Origin: an uncultured Bacteroides sp.
GTDB lineage: Bacteria > Bacteroidota > Bacteroidia > Bacteroidales > Bacteroidaceae
Length of the DNA stretch: 64,000 nucleotides
Direction: 5' to 3'
NCBI RefSeq assembly: GCF_905207245.1
Contig: NZ_CAJLKP010000017.1
Span: forward strand, 17,257-81,256
In this document: one piece after another, positions 35,308 to 45,283 of the stretch
How the letters are laid out: every line of letters begins with the position of its first letter
How positions within the stretch are numbered: the first letter of the stretch is position 1
Position numbers and translations under genes: made by a program
Notes under the pieces: model-generated
Database searches by the model: none
Seen by the model: only the letters and a program-made list of their open reading frames with translations
What the model was told of the DNA's origin: nothing

Positions 35308-36483
35308 TTATTTCCGCATGAGTTGCAAATTATTACTAATAAGTTTCTTCAGCGTCTCCACCGAAGCCGAAGAGGACAATCCGTCCACCGGCGTATTCAT
35401 GCAGTAATCCGCCAGCTTGTCCACCGTAGAAGTGGCTACGTGCATCCGCGTGTCCGACGAGGCATAATAGATGAACACCTTGCCGTCTTCATCCGCAATC
35501 CAGCCATTGGTAAAGAGCACATTGCTTACGTCGCCGATACGTTCCTCTCCCTCAGGAGCCATGAAGTAACCTCCAGGGGTGGCTATCAGGCGTGTAGGAT
35601 CGTCCAGGGCGGTCATATACATATAGAGCACATAACGCAGTCCGGCAGCGCAGGCACGCACCCCATGAGCCAGGTGCAACCAGCCTTTCTCCGTCTTTAT
35701 CGGATGCGGGCCCTCACCGTTCTTTACCTCCTTGATGGTGTGGTAGTAACGTTGGTCGATGATGGTTTCCTCTTTCACCTCCGCATGTGTCATGTCGTCT
35801 ACCAAGGCCCAGCCTATGCCGCCGCCGCTTCCGGCATCAATAAATCCATCCTGCGGACGGGTATAAAGGGCATATTTGCCTTCTACAAATTCGGGATGAA
35901 GCACCACATTACGTTGCTGGCTCTTAGTCTTCAGGTCGGGCAGACGCTCCCAAGTCTTCAAATCACGGGTACGTGCAATGCCTGCCGTAGCCGTTGCCGA
36001 GGATAAATCGCCCGCGGGGGCATTGTCATCATGACGCTCGGCACAGAAGATACCATAAATCCATCCGTCTTCATGGGCGGTGAGGCGCATATCATAGACA
36101 TTGGTAGCCGGTATCACATCTTCGGGCATCGTGACGGGATAATCCCAGAAGCGGAAGTTATCCACACCGTTAGGACTTTCCGCCACGGCAAAGAACGACT
36201 TACGGTCGGCCCCCTCCATGCGCAGCAACAGCAGGTATTTGCCGTTCCACTTGATGGCGCCGGAGTTGAGGGCGGCATTCATGCCGATGCGCTCCATTAG
36301 GTAAGGATTGGAAGCTTCATTTAAATCATAACGCCAGAAGACAGGAGTATGCGCCGCCGTCACTACCGGATATTTGTAGCGGGTGAAGATGCCGTTGCCT
36401 CCCTCCATGGGTTCATTCTTTCTCGCAATCAGCTCCTCGTGTTCCTGAAAGAGTTTGTTTACCTTATCATTAAAAGTTTCCAT
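35308..36483 (-). CDS. GH130 mannosyl-glucose phosphorylase
   Basis: 391 residues with no signal peptide, cytoplasmic. The five-bladed GH130 fold is recognisable: HTPVFWRYDL, the catalytic region NVYDMRLTAHEDG with D131 at the proton-donor position known for B. fragilis MGP, and RHDDNAP. It should phosphorolyse 4-O-beta-mannosyl-glucose to mannose-1-phosphate and glucose. The company of epimerase and symporter supports this over a mannan-chain phosphorylase. It starts 16 bases after the GH26 gene. Confidence 0.92.
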   Translation of the reverse strand: METFNDKVNKLFQEHEELIARKNEPMEGGNGIFTRYKYPVVTAAHTPVFWRYDLNEASNPYLMERIGMNAALNSGAIKWNGKYLLLLRMEGADRKSFFAVAESPNGVDNFRFWDYPVTMPEDVIPATNVYDMRLTAHEDGWIYGIFCAERHDDNAPAGDLSSATATAGIARTRDLKTWERLPDLKTKSQQRNVVLHPEFVEGKYALYTRPQDGFIDAGSGGGIGWALVDDMTHAEVKEETIIDQRYYHTIKEVKNGEGPHPIKTEKGWLHLAHGVRACAAGLRYVLYMYMTALDDPTRLIATPGGYFMAPEGEERIGDVSNVLFTNGWIADEDGKVFIYYASSDTRMHVATSTVDKLADYCMNTPVDGLSSSASVETLKKLISNNLQLMRK

Positions 36484-36499
36484 ATTGATTGTCTTTTTC

Positions 36500-37612
36500 T
36501 TATTTATACAAAGAGTTTACGTCGTTCGCAAAAAGAGTTTTAGGATGATTGTAGAAGTCTACAAAGTCTTCGGCAGAGACTTGCCCCGGATAGGGAGCGT
36601 AGAAATGGGTGACACGCTCGCGGGCATTGCGCCACACCAGTACGTAGGCTATCGGATATTTCTCCACAGCCGGGAGCAGGGTTCCGGTCCACCATTTCGA
36701 ATCGGGAATGCCTTCGTATCCGGTCTCGGTGATGGCAATGATTTTATGGTGTGCTTTGCCGATACTGTCTATAATGGCAAGAGACTTTTCAAGATTGGCA
36801 ATATATCCATCACGATCGGACTGGTATGTATCGAAGCCAATCACATCTATCAAATCATCACCCGGATAACGCTTCAGATATTGCGCCGTATCCTGCGGTT
36901 CACTGCCCGGAGAGTAGGCATAAAGCACATTATTCACTCCGTTATCGTGAAGCGCATCTGCCGTCATGTGCCAAAGTTGCTTGTACTCCTCGGGCGTACA
37001 GAGTTTCTCGCCCCACCAGAACCAACTACCGGTATGTTCGTGCCACGGGCGGAAAAGTACCGGCACCTTCACTCCGCCTTCCGTTTGCAGGGAGTTGATA
37101 AAAGTGCTCAGTTTCTCTAACCAGCCGACAAACTTCTCATGATTCGCTCCACCAGGAAGGATGGATTTCACAACTGTAGTATCTGATACATCCCACGCGT
37201 CTCCTCCTGTCTTCGGATTGCGCAGATGCCAGCTCAAAGAGGACAACCCGCCTCTCTTATACTGGTTCAATATCTCTTTCTTTATTTTACTGAAGGGGAC
37301 ATTGTCCAGACTCGCCGTGTCTCCCAGCTCGATGTGCCCCAGGTCGAAGCTGATAACCGCAGGGTAATCTCCGCAGACGCTCTTTACATCGGAGCGTCCT
37401 TCGTCACCATCCCAGCCGATACCGTAGTTGGTGTCGTCGTGATGACCGAACATGAAGCCGCGGGCTGATACTTTTTTAAGATTGGCAAGCAACTGCTCCG
37501 TTTCGGCAGTGCGCGTAGGGGCGCCCTCGTCTTTTTGAGACTTCTGCGCCGGGCCACATGCCATAAGAGAGCTTGAAGCCAATATCATGGTTATTAATCT
37601 AAGTGTTTTCAT
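36500..37612 (-). CDS. GH26 beta-mannanase lipoprotein (first of three)
   Basis: 370 residues from the ATG at 37612, which gives a clean lipoprotein signal (MKTLRLITMILASSSLMAC); the longer frame adds seven residues beyond it. The GH26 acid/base is E192 in RPWHEHTGSWFWWG and the nucleophile is E296 in ITETGYEG. It is probably an endo-mannanase or mannobiose-releasing enzyme. It heads the unit with GH130, symporter, epimerase and SGNH hydrolase and has a promoter with the shared 17-bp motif. Confidence 0.93.
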   Translation of the reverse strand: MKTLRLITMILASSSLMACGPAQKSQKDEGAPTRTAETEQLLANLKKVSARGFMFGHHDDTNYGIGWDGDEGRSDVKSVCGDYPAVISFDLGHIELGDTASLDNVPFSKIKKEILNQYKRGGLSSLSWHLRNPKTGGDAWDVSDTTVVKSILPGGANHEKFVGWLEKLSTFINSLQTEGGVKVPVLFRPWHEHTGSWFWWGEKLCTPEEYKQLWHMTADALHDNGVNNVLYAYSPGSEPQDTAQYLKRYPGDDLIDVIGFDTYQSDRDGYIANLEKSLAIIDSIGKAHHKIIAITETGYEGIPDSKWWTGTLLPAVEKYPIAYVLVWRNARERVTHFYAPYPGQVSAEDFVDFYNHPKTLFANDVNSLYK

Positions 37613-37642
37613 ATTTATCAATGGTCTATTCATTTCACTTCA

Positions 37643-37687
37643 CAAAGATAGCGGAATGACTGTTCATATTCTGATACAATTTTATCC
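37643..37687 (-). promoter_or_regulatory. Promoter and operator of the GH26-GH130-symporter-epimerase-SGNH unit
   Basis: The -7 element TATCTTTG is at 37643-37650. The operator GGATAAAATTGTATCAG (coding strand) is at 37671-37687, 20 bases upstream of it. The start codon is 30 bases downstream of the -7 element. Confidence 0.75.
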
Positions 37688-37728
37688 TATACCTTACTTA
37701 TTCTACTCGGAATAAAATCACCGGAGTG

Positions 37729-39174
37729 CTACTTGAACGAAGGCAAATCTTCACGAGCTACCACATAATCCTTGCTCATGGCATCCTTCCACCAGGCAGT
37801 ATCGGCATGTTCGTGCCCATCCAGGCCGGTTGCATTATACTGATACCAAGGCATAAAGAAAGACCAGCGTGCGCCTGCGCTCCATTGAGAAGAAACAGTG
37901 GCAACACTTCCACACTCACTCAAGGCCACCGGTTTGCCGGAATAAGTCGCCTTGATTGAACTGTACTGGGCTGCATTGGCTGCTCCATCCTTCTGATTGT
38001 AAATATCACGGCCTACGATGTCCACATAGTCATCTCCCGGATAGAAATCAGCGTCTTTCGTCTGTGTAGTCCATACCCATATCAAGTTGTTTATGCCCTT
38101 CTCCTTAAAGAAGTTGAACATGTAAATCCACAGTTTCTTGTAGGCATCGGCACCATCATATCCCCACCAGAACCAGACCTTTCCACCTGTATATTCATAG
38201 GTGTTGCCGGCAGCCTCGTGCAGCGGACGCCAGATTAGGGGTATGTTCTTATCTTGCAACAGTTTCAGATAACCGGCCATTTTCTCCAGATCTGCCTTCA
38301 CCACTTCGTTCTCCCAAGTGCCGTCTACCGTGGCATTGCTTGCACTGAAGGTGGTTGTCCAGTTGCCGTCGCTATTCTTGTTCCCGTCTCCGGGGGTACA
38401 CGTATATTCTACACCGTTCTTTACGTTAGGCACATTCCAATGCCAGCCCGCTCCTATCAGCCCGCCTGCATCCCACCAATCTTTTGCAACTTTGATGTCG
38501 CCATAATCTATCCAGTCCGCCGGTGAAGCAAAAAGATGCAAATAGTCAAAGAATGCAATGGCAGGATATTTTCCGGTAGCCTGCTTTACAAGCTCTGCCT
38601 CGGCTATATTCCAGTTAACGTTGGCCATTGCTCCGGACAGCACCTTCTCTCCGTAGATGCTAAACAGGTAATCATAAACTTTCTGAGCCTGTGGCAATGG
38701 ATTGGGAGTGCATAATTTGGCAATGGGTGGACCGGCAGCTTCGGCTGTACTAAAGGAAATGGTTGTTCGGGGAGCTTCTACTCCTGCGAGCCCCAATACA
38801 GCTCCTTGCGATACTACCAACTCATAAGTTTTGCCATTCTCCAGACCGGTAATCAGAATAGTCGCCTTTGTCAAGTAGACAGACACTTCGGAAACCGTAG
38901 CACCTGCTATGGTTATTTTGCTGCGGGCATCAGCAGGGAGTGTTAGTCTCTGGTCATAGGTGAGTACAACAGTCAAATTGCCGGCAGACAAGTTCTTCTC
39001 CCCATTCACCGGACTGCTCTCCAGCAGGCGGGGTGCATCCGGAACCGGGGTATCCGGAGAATCACTGCCGCCGCAAGAACAGAGAAGAGTATAGAAACCA
39101 AGAACAGTCACTATATTACATAAAGAACAAAATAGTTCTTTAGACTTCGTTACAAATCGCGTGATAATATTCAT
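37729..39174 (-). CDS. GH26 mannanase lipoprotein with N-terminal Ig-like domain
   Basis: 481 residues. The lipobox is LCSC followed by GGSDSPD. Residues about 44-146 form a Big_5-like Ig domain (SSPVNGEKNLSAGNLTVVLTYDQ). The GH26 domain has acid/base E320 in WRPLHEAAG and nucleophile E420 in ALSECGS. This is probably a cell-surface endo-mannanase. It follows the glycan-binding protein by 11 bases and ends the SusC/D unit. Confidence 0.93.
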   Translation of the reverse strand: MNIITRFVTKSKELFCSLCNIVTVLGFYTLLCSCGGSDSPDTPVPDAPRLLESSPVNGEKNLSAGNLTVVLTYDQRLTLPADARSKITIAGATVSEVSVYLTKATILITGLENGKTYELVVSQGAVLGLAGVEAPRTTISFSTAEAAGPPIAKLCTPNPLPQAQKVYDYLFSIYGEKVLSGAMANVNWNIAEAELVKQATGKYPAIAFFDYLHLFASPADWIDYGDIKVAKDWWDAGGLIGAGWHWNVPNVKNGVEYTCTPGDGNKNSDGNWTTTFSASNATVDGTWENEVVKADLEKMAGYLKLLQDKNIPLIWRPLHEAAGNTYEYTGGKVWFWWGYDGADAYKKLWIYMFNFFKEKGINNLIWVWTTQTKDADFYPGDDYVDIVGRDIYNQKDGAANAAQYSSIKATYSGKPVALSECGSVATVSSQWSAGARWSFFMPWYQYNATGLDGHEHADTAWWKDAMSKDYVVAREDLPSFK

Positions 39175-39185
39175 TATACAAATTA

Positions 39186-40691
39186 TTATTTCTTCGGATC
39201 TAAACGAAGATTGTCAATACATAAGCCTTGAGGTATCTTATCTCCATATAAGCCATTGTTCAGCTTACCTATCTCCAAGTCACCCACCAAGTCGGCACTC
39301 AAGTCGGAAATGTTGCGGGATACGGTTATCCATTTCCCGTCCGTGGTTTCCGGGAAGAGGCCGGGGCCTACCCAAAGCCATTTGTCTGCCAAGACAATCT
39401 GCATGGCAGCCTCCGAAGCTCCTACTGTGCCGGCATCAATCTTGAGGTCGAACTTAATGACATAGTTCTCAATGCCAGATACAGTGCCAATATCCTGATG
39501 GTTACAGTTCAAAAGCCATCCGTCAAGAGGTTTCACCAAATGGAGATATACATTGCCTTTATCGTCTACGGGGAACTCAGTAGCCTCAGCATCCGACCAG
39601 CTATTATCCCAGGAAGAGTTATGACCGTCATGCTCTTCAAAGTCATTCAACATAATTGTCTGCGGAGTAATCGGGTCGGTAAGTTCTTCATCTCCCCCTG
39701 GTACCCATACAGAAGTAAACAGCGAAACTTTCTGAATTAAATAGTTCTGTCCGCTAACAATCAAACCGGACTCTTGCAACTGCAACAGTATCTCTTCTGT
39801 AACCGTCTGCTCGTAATATCCGATGCCTACCATTCCAGTGATATCGAAGTATTCAAGCTCAGGCAGTAATCCCGCCCAAGTACTTCCATTCTTCAATGAA
39901 CCCTGAGCATTATCGCCACAATCGGAGATATATACGCGAATCAAGTCATCCAACTTGGCATCGGCAAAAGCAGTGGCTGCTATCTGCAGAGAGTTGGCCC
40001 ATGAACCTACATCAACAGGCTCTCCGGAATAAACAGGTACCTCTTGCTGTACCCACGAACCGCCACCGGAACCTTTCTGAATGTCTATTGCAGGCAAAGA
40101 CATCTCTGTACCGTTCTTAAAACTTATCGTCACCTGCACGGCTTCGCCTACAGGTGTATCCTGAGGTAATGTCAACTTAATGGCAGTATTCGACTTACGC
40201 GTCATTTCGAGCGCATGAATAGCCAGGCTATTATCGCCCAAAGTAAACACAACATCTTCCACAAGTAACAAGTCCTTACCGTTTATCGTCATGCCGGTGC
40301 CGGTCATAGCTCCATCTTTTTCTGTGAACTGATAAGACAAGAAAGCAGGGTTTGCTTCGCGTATCGTCTGGCGACTTGCCACTTCCACATTCCCGGACTT
40401 CAAGACAAGAGCAGATTCTACCTCACTTACTCCTGCGGGTGTAATCACTTTCAAAGTACGTTCATCTACTTTGGTTATCTCACCGGTTGTTACCCCACCG
40501 GGGAAGACGACTTCATTGACTGTTTCCAATGCCGTACCCGTAACCGTAACCTCTACTCCTTCCATCACAATGGTCGGATAGAAGGACGCTACGGATAATG
40601 ACTGTGCCCCTATCACTTCCTCATCAGAACAGGAACCTAAATAGACACATGCAAAAACCAGTGCAGTTAGATTATATATGATTCTTTTCAT
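39186..40691 (-). CDS. Surface glycan-binding lipoprotein with IPT/TIG domains
   Basis: 501 residues. The signal ends in LGSC and is followed by SDEEV, an acidic tag fitting surface export. Two IPT/TIG-like sandwiches (about 30-110 and 113-190) form a spacer. The C-terminal half, with aromatic residues and a jelly-roll look (about 340-501), should bind glycan. It sits directly after a SusD gene (13 bases), the usual place of SusE-type binding proteins. No enzyme motif was seen. The likely ligand is beta-mannan. Confidence 0.85.
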   Translation of the reverse strand: MKRIIYNLTALVFACVYLGSCSDEEVIGAQSLSVASFYPTIVMEGVEVTVTGTALETVNEVVFPGGVTTGEITKVDERTLKVITPAGVSEVESALVLKSGNVEVASRQTIREANPAFLSYQFTEKDGAMTGTGMTINGKDLLLVEDVVFTLGDNSLAIHALEMTRKSNTAIKLTLPQDTPVGEAVQVTISFKNGTEMSLPAIDIQKGSGGGSWVQQEVPVYSGEPVDVGSWANSLQIAATAFADAKLDDLIRVYISDCGDNAQGSLKNGSTWAGLLPELEYFDITGMVGIGYYEQTVTEEILLQLQESGLIVSGQNYLIQKVSLFTSVWVPGGDEELTDPITPQTIMLNDFEEHDGHNSSWDNSWSDAEATEFPVDDKGNVYLHLVKPLDGWLLNCNHQDIGTVSGIENYVIKFDLKIDAGTVGASEAAMQIVLADKWLWVGPGLFPETTDGKWITVSRNISDLSADLVGDLEIGKLNNGLYGDKIPQGLCIDNLRLDPKK

Positions 40692-40704
40692 GTTCTTTCT
40701 CTAT

Positions 40705-42423
40705 TTATTGTTGATTATTAGTTCCCCAACCCGGGTTTTGCGCCAGGTTCGGATTCTTATTGATTTCACTGAATGGTATCGGGAAGAAGTAATATTTATC
40801 TTCCCAATTACGTGTCTCTTGCCTGCGAGTCAGTACTACATCACCACCGGCATTCTTCTGGAGCTTAGCCACTTTCACTGTGGCAAGTTCAGAGCCACAC
40901 TTCCAACGACGTACATCCCAGAACCGTTGATTCTCGAAAGCAAGTTCTACAAAGCGCTCGCGCTGATAACGCTGCAACCAATCGGAAGGATTACCACTCC
41001 AATGGGGCATTTGTACGTCTTCGCGGTCACGCAGTGCATTGATGGCACCATTTGCTGTCAAATCAAATTCACCGGCAGTTTCAGCGTTGCCGTAATAGCG
41101 GTACATGGCTTCGGCAAAGTTCAGGTAAAATTCGCCCAACCGCATGATGACCCATGCATGAGGTGCAGTAGTGGCATCATTGGTAGAGATATTTACGTTA
41201 CCGTCACAATACTTCTTCAGGTAATATCCGGTAGGAGTAGCATTGAGCAATGGAGCAGCATTGATACCGCCTTCAAACGTTTCAATCGGGGTAGTGTTAT
41301 AGTTGGGCCACAAATCACCATTCTTCACAATAGTCAACCCGAAACGTGGGTCCAATTCAGCATAAGGATTATCACGGGTTACATTGATATCTGCATTGGC
41401 ATAACGTTCTCCGAAAGTCTGTCCGCTGCCATCATTATATTCATATAAATCAACCAGAGTCTGTGTAGGACACATGCCCCCCTGCCCATTCTCTACACCA
41501 ATAGGATAGTTGTAAGACTCCCAACTATTCAAAGCACCTTGCTTAGAAGCGAAAATGACTTCTGAACCGTCACCATTATCAGAACCCCAGATTTTAGCAT
41601 AGTTGCCAAGCGTAATGCCCCATTGTGCTGCATACTTAATCACATCATGATTAGCTCTGGCTGCATCCAGCCACCATCCGGTATTGCTGGAAGTGTTGAA
41701 CAAAGGAGATGCCTTATATAAGAGTGTACGAGCCTTCAATGCCAGACACATGGGACGAGTGGCACGCCCCACTTCAGGGTTCAACTCTGTGGTGTAGGTG
41801 ATGGGCAGATATTCTGCTATAGCATCCATTTCTTCCACAATCCAGTTCATCACATCCAAGGCCGGTGTACGTGATATCCGGTTGGCTTCTACATTCGACA
41901 GAGTTTTCAGCGTGAAAGGTACATCGCCATAAGTACGCACTAAATCGAAATAATAATAAGCACGCAGAAAACGGACTTCGTACTCAAACAAATCGAACTT
42001 ACTCTTCATCGCTTCATAATCATTATTGCTGGCATAGTCACTCAAGTCTATCTTATCCAACTTTTCCAGGAAGTTGTTGGCCTCTGCAATGGCTTTATAC
42101 GAGTTTTCCCAAGTGAACGAGAAAGGATTGTTAGGACTCCAACCACCATTGTAGAAACGATGCACACTCGAATTAGACAAAGCACATTCGGCTTCATCCG
42201 TAGCCGCAGCCAGAGTAGAGCCGCTACCTCCCTCATAGTTCTTGTCAAAACCATTAGGCAGATGGGCATAGACACTTGTAACCAACTGTTGAATGCCGTA
42301 AATCGGGCTCTTATAAACCCAATCTTCATCATTTGTCGTCACTTCCGTATAGTTCAGGTCCACACAACTTGTACCGAGAACAGACAATAGCGCCGTTGCT
42401 AAAATATATTTAATCAGTTTCAT
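40705..42423 (-). CDS. SusD-like glycan-binding lipoprotein (second pair)
   Basis: 572 residues with lipobox LGTSC. The C-terminal RagB/SusD region is recognisable (MRLGEFYLNFAEAMYRY, RDREDVQMP, RRQETRNWEDKYYFFPIPFSEINKNPNLAQNPGW). It forms the lid of the SusC partner encoded 19 bases upstream and binds polysaccharide at the surface. Confidence 0.94.
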   Translation of the reverse strand: MKLIKYILATALLSVLGTSCVDLNYTEVTTNDEDWVYKSPIYGIQQLVTSVYAHLPNGFDKNYEGGSGSTLAAATDEAECALSNSSVHRFYNGGWSPNNPFSFTWENSYKAIAEANNFLEKLDKIDLSDYASNNDYEAMKSKFDLFEYEVRFLRAYYYFDLVRTYGDVPFTLKTLSNVEANRISRTPALDVMNWIVEEMDAIAEYLPITYTTELNPEVGRATRPMCLALKARTLLYKASPLFNTSSNTGWWLDAARANHDVIKYAAQWGITLGNYAKIWGSDNGDGSEVIFASKQGALNSWESYNYPIGVENGQGGMCPTQTLVDLYEYNDGSGQTFGERYANADINVTRDNPYAELDPRFGLTIVKNGDLWPNYNTTPIETFEGGINAAPLLNATPTGYYLKKYCDGNVNISTNDATTAPHAWVIMRLGEFYLNFAEAMYRYYGNAETAGEFDLTANGAINALRDREDVQMPHWSGNPSDWLQRYQRERFVELAFENQRFWDVRRWKCGSELATVKVAKLQKNAGGDVVLTRRQETRNWEDKYYFFPIPFSEINKNPNLAQNPGWGTNNQQ

Positions 42424-42442
42424 ATCAATTCATTTTTATCAG

Positions 42443-45259
42443 TTAGAACTTCAGAGATACACCCAGATTCACTCCCATTAAAGTAGGATAATTGGTTCCT
42501 ATATTTTCGGGGTCCATCACTTTCAGGTTAGTCAAAGTCATCAGGTTCTCACCTTTCACAAATACCTTGCACTGAGACATCCTTACCTTTGAGGTCCATT
42601 TCTCCGGTAAGTAATAATAAACCTCACAGTTTCTAAGTTTCAGGAAATTTACGTTCTTATACCACACGTTGTTGGCACGGTAGTTATTATTGTTAGTACG
42701 TGACGTCAAACGCGGATAGATAGGGTTGCTACTCATATCCCAACTGTTTTCATAATACTCTTTCGACAGGTTAGCTCCATCCACTAAGGGAGTCCAGACT
42801 CCTGTTGTTCCCAGATAAGCAGTGTACATGCCTGCCCCCTGGAACATGGCATTAAATCCGATGTTTTTATAACGAAAGCCCAAATTCAGTGCATAATTCA
42901 GTTCCGGAATAGAAGTATCATAACCTATCTTCACTACATCATCTTCATTAATTACCTTATCTCCATTCTGATCCTTATACTTAAAGTCACCGGGCTTGCA
43001 GACATCAAAGTTCTGCCGGGGTGAGTTGGCAATATCCTCTTCGTCCTTGAAGAAACCGACAACTTCCAGTCCCCAGGCCTGATTCACCCGTCCGTCAACA
43101 GCAGACAAATAATCATAAGCAACATTCTCAATGGTACGGAGTTGCTTATTGCGCCCCCAGGTGAAACTTCCGCCTACATTGAATGACAAATCATTGTTCA
43201 GTCTCTTCACCCAGTTAGCTCCCACTTCAACGCCATAGCTTGCCACTCTTCCTTGATTTACATACGAGGAAGGAATACCCATTACAGATGAGTTCAATCC
43301 GTCACCGGAAAGCAGGATGTCATCACGCAACTGATAGTAAATATCCACATTCACGTCTACAGATTTAGCCAGTCTAAGATCCGTTCCGATATTGAATTTA
43401 TAAGCAGTCTCCAAATTGAAATTACGGGTCGGCTGATATCCGATGAAAGTACCCCAGCCCTGCGAACCGGTACCGGCACCAAAATAATAATCGCCACCGC
43501 CACCATTGTAATTCTCCAGCCAAAGTCCCTGAATGGGTACATAGTCTGTATGCTGTATGCCTGCCGACATACGTACCTTACCGAAATTCAGGAACGAAGC
43601 ATCATCCTTATTAGCATAAATATATCCCAATGAAAGCGTCGGTGCAAACGACCACTTCTGCGGATACGAGCGGCTGGAACCATTCATTGCCAATACCAAG
43701 TCTGCCATATATTTCTGCTTCAGGTCATAATGCAGATAGCCCATCACATTCATGCGGTTGAAAGTCATATATTGACCATTGGATGTTGTATTCTTCTGGT
43801 GCCAGATTAAAGATACCGAGAAGTCATCATCTTCACGGAAAGAAGTTTGATAATCGGCAGATACGGACAGATAAGAAGAACGATTATGCTTATTGATGTA
43901 ATAATTATAATCCAGATTGTTGGTCTTATTACCTGCAGAGTATGTTGTTAGCCCCGATGGTACACCATTAGAATCGAATGTATATCTCTGGTAACCGTAC
44001 ATATAACCCAATGCATTTGATTCGTAAATCTCCGAGAAGTTATTGTAACCGGCACGGGCCGATACACTCAAACCTTCTACCCAGAAGCTCAAGTCTTGCT
44101 TCAAGGTAACATCTCCTTGAAACATACGCGCATGAGACTTCAGGAATCCTGAACCTTGTATCTGTGCAACCACATTATTCATGCCATAGGTCGTATTTCC
44201 TCCCCACACATCAGCCAACTCCCCATTAGGGTCATTCTTCACCGGAAAAGCAGAAGCCGGTGTCTGATAAAGCATCCAGGTCAAGCCATTGGGGTCGGCG
44301 CCGTTCGGACGATTCGTTTCAAAGAAACTTCCCAATGCATTTACTTGCATTTTCGTGGTAGAGGTCAACTGAGCGTCCAGATTCGCACGTACATTCGCTT
44401 TCGAGAATTTCAGTTGCGAGGAATAATTACCTTGGTCGGTTCCTTCAAGAATACCACGACTATCGGTATAATCCAACATAGCGAAGTATTGCAACTTATC
44501 ATTGCCACCCTTCATCGACAGATTCAGTTTATCTTCGGACCCCATATCCTTGAAGGCTTCGTCTTTCCAGTTTACATTGGGGTAATAATAAGGTTCGAGC
44601 CCTGTCTGGAAGGCATTCAGTTCGTAGTTGTTATACATCGCTGATAACCCATCGTTGGAACGGGCTTTGTTGATGGCTTGTGCATAGGTATAAGCATCTA
44701 CAAAATCGGCCACCTTAGGATTAAAAGTGAACTTATGGTCATAAGATACCGATAAACGGTGTCCATCGGTTATTCCACGTTTCGTCTTTACCAGAATAGC
44801 GCCATTGACACCTTGATAACCATAAAGGGCAACCGCCGCGGCATCTCTTAACACCGTCACTGATTCGACTTCAGCTATGGTCATATAATCAATGGAGCGC
44901 TCTATCCCATCCACCAGAATCAGCATATTATTCTCGCTGGTAGTCTGATTGCCACGTATGCTCATCGTTGCGCCGTAACCATCACTGCCCGAGAAACCAC
45001 CCTGCTTCAGAGCTGTTAGCCCCAACAATCTGCCGTAAAGCGCATCTTTCAGGGAGATCGCAGCAGTCTTCTCTAATTCTTCACTACTGATAGTCTGCGT
45101 AGCAGCCGTAGAAAACAATTGGCTCTGCTCAATGCCCATTCCTAAATCGACTTTACCATTCTTGTAGTCAATCAAGGAACTTTGAGCATTTATATTCAGT
45201 GTGACTGTAGCACACACAGCAGCCAAGCTTAATTTAAAGATTTTATGATGTCTTTTCAT
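42443..45259 (-). CDS. SusC-like receptor lacking the N-terminal CarboxypepD-like domain (second pair)
   Basis: 938 residues from the ATG at 45259 (MKRHHKIFKLSLAAVC...); the longer frame adds seven residues ahead of the signal peptide. The plug signatures are present (LVDGIERSIDYMTIAEVESVTVLRDA broken across the family block, then ALYGYQGVNGAILVKTKRG). Between the signal peptide and the plug there are only about 30 residues, so the regulatory-like domain seen in the other two SusC proteins of this window is missing. The partner SusD follows. It may depend on the neighbouring full-length system or import a different oligosaccharide size. Confidence 0.92.
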   Translation of the reverse strand: MKRHHKIFKLSLAAVCATVTLNINAQSSLIDYKNGKVDLGMGIEQSQLFSTAATQTISSEELEKTAAISLKDALYGRLLGLTALKQGGFSGSDGYGATMSIRGNQTTSENNMLILVDGIERSIDYMTIAEVESVTVLRDAAAVALYGYQGVNGAILVKTKRGITDGHRLSVSYDHKFTFNPKVADFVDAYTYAQAINKARSNDGLSAMYNNYELNAFQTGLEPYYYPNVNWKDEAFKDMGSEDKLNLSMKGGNDKLQYFAMLDYTDSRGILEGTDQGNYSSQLKFSKANVRANLDAQLTSTTKMQVNALGSFFETNRPNGADPNGLTWMLYQTPASAFPVKNDPNGELADVWGGNTTYGMNNVVAQIQGSGFLKSHARMFQGDVTLKQDLSFWVEGLSVSARAGYNNFSEIYESNALGYMYGYQRYTFDSNGVPSGLTTYSAGNKTNNLDYNYYINKHNRSSYLSVSADYQTSFREDDDFSVSLIWHQKNTTSNGQYMTFNRMNVMGYLHYDLKQKYMADLVLAMNGSSRSYPQKWSFAPTLSLGYIYANKDDASFLNFGKVRMSAGIQHTDYVPIQGLWLENYNGGGGDYYFGAGTGSQGWGTFIGYQPTRNFNLETAYKFNIGTDLRLAKSVDVNVDIYYQLRDDILLSGDGLNSSVMGIPSSYVNQGRVASYGVEVGANWVKRLNNDLSFNVGGSFTWGRNKQLRTIENVAYDYLSAVDGRVNQAWGLEVVGFFKDEEDIANSPRQNFDVCKPGDFKYKDQNGDKVINEDDVVKIGYDTSIPELNYALNLGFRYKNIGFNAMFQGAGMYTAYLGTTGVWTPLVDGANLSKEYYENSWDMSSNPIYPRLTSRTNNNNYRANNVWYKNVNFLKLRNCEVYYYLPEKWTSKVRMSQCKVFVKGENLMTLTNLKVMDPENIGTNYPTLMGVNLGVSLKF

Positions 45260-45283
45260 TGTTCGCAATTTTAAAATCAAATA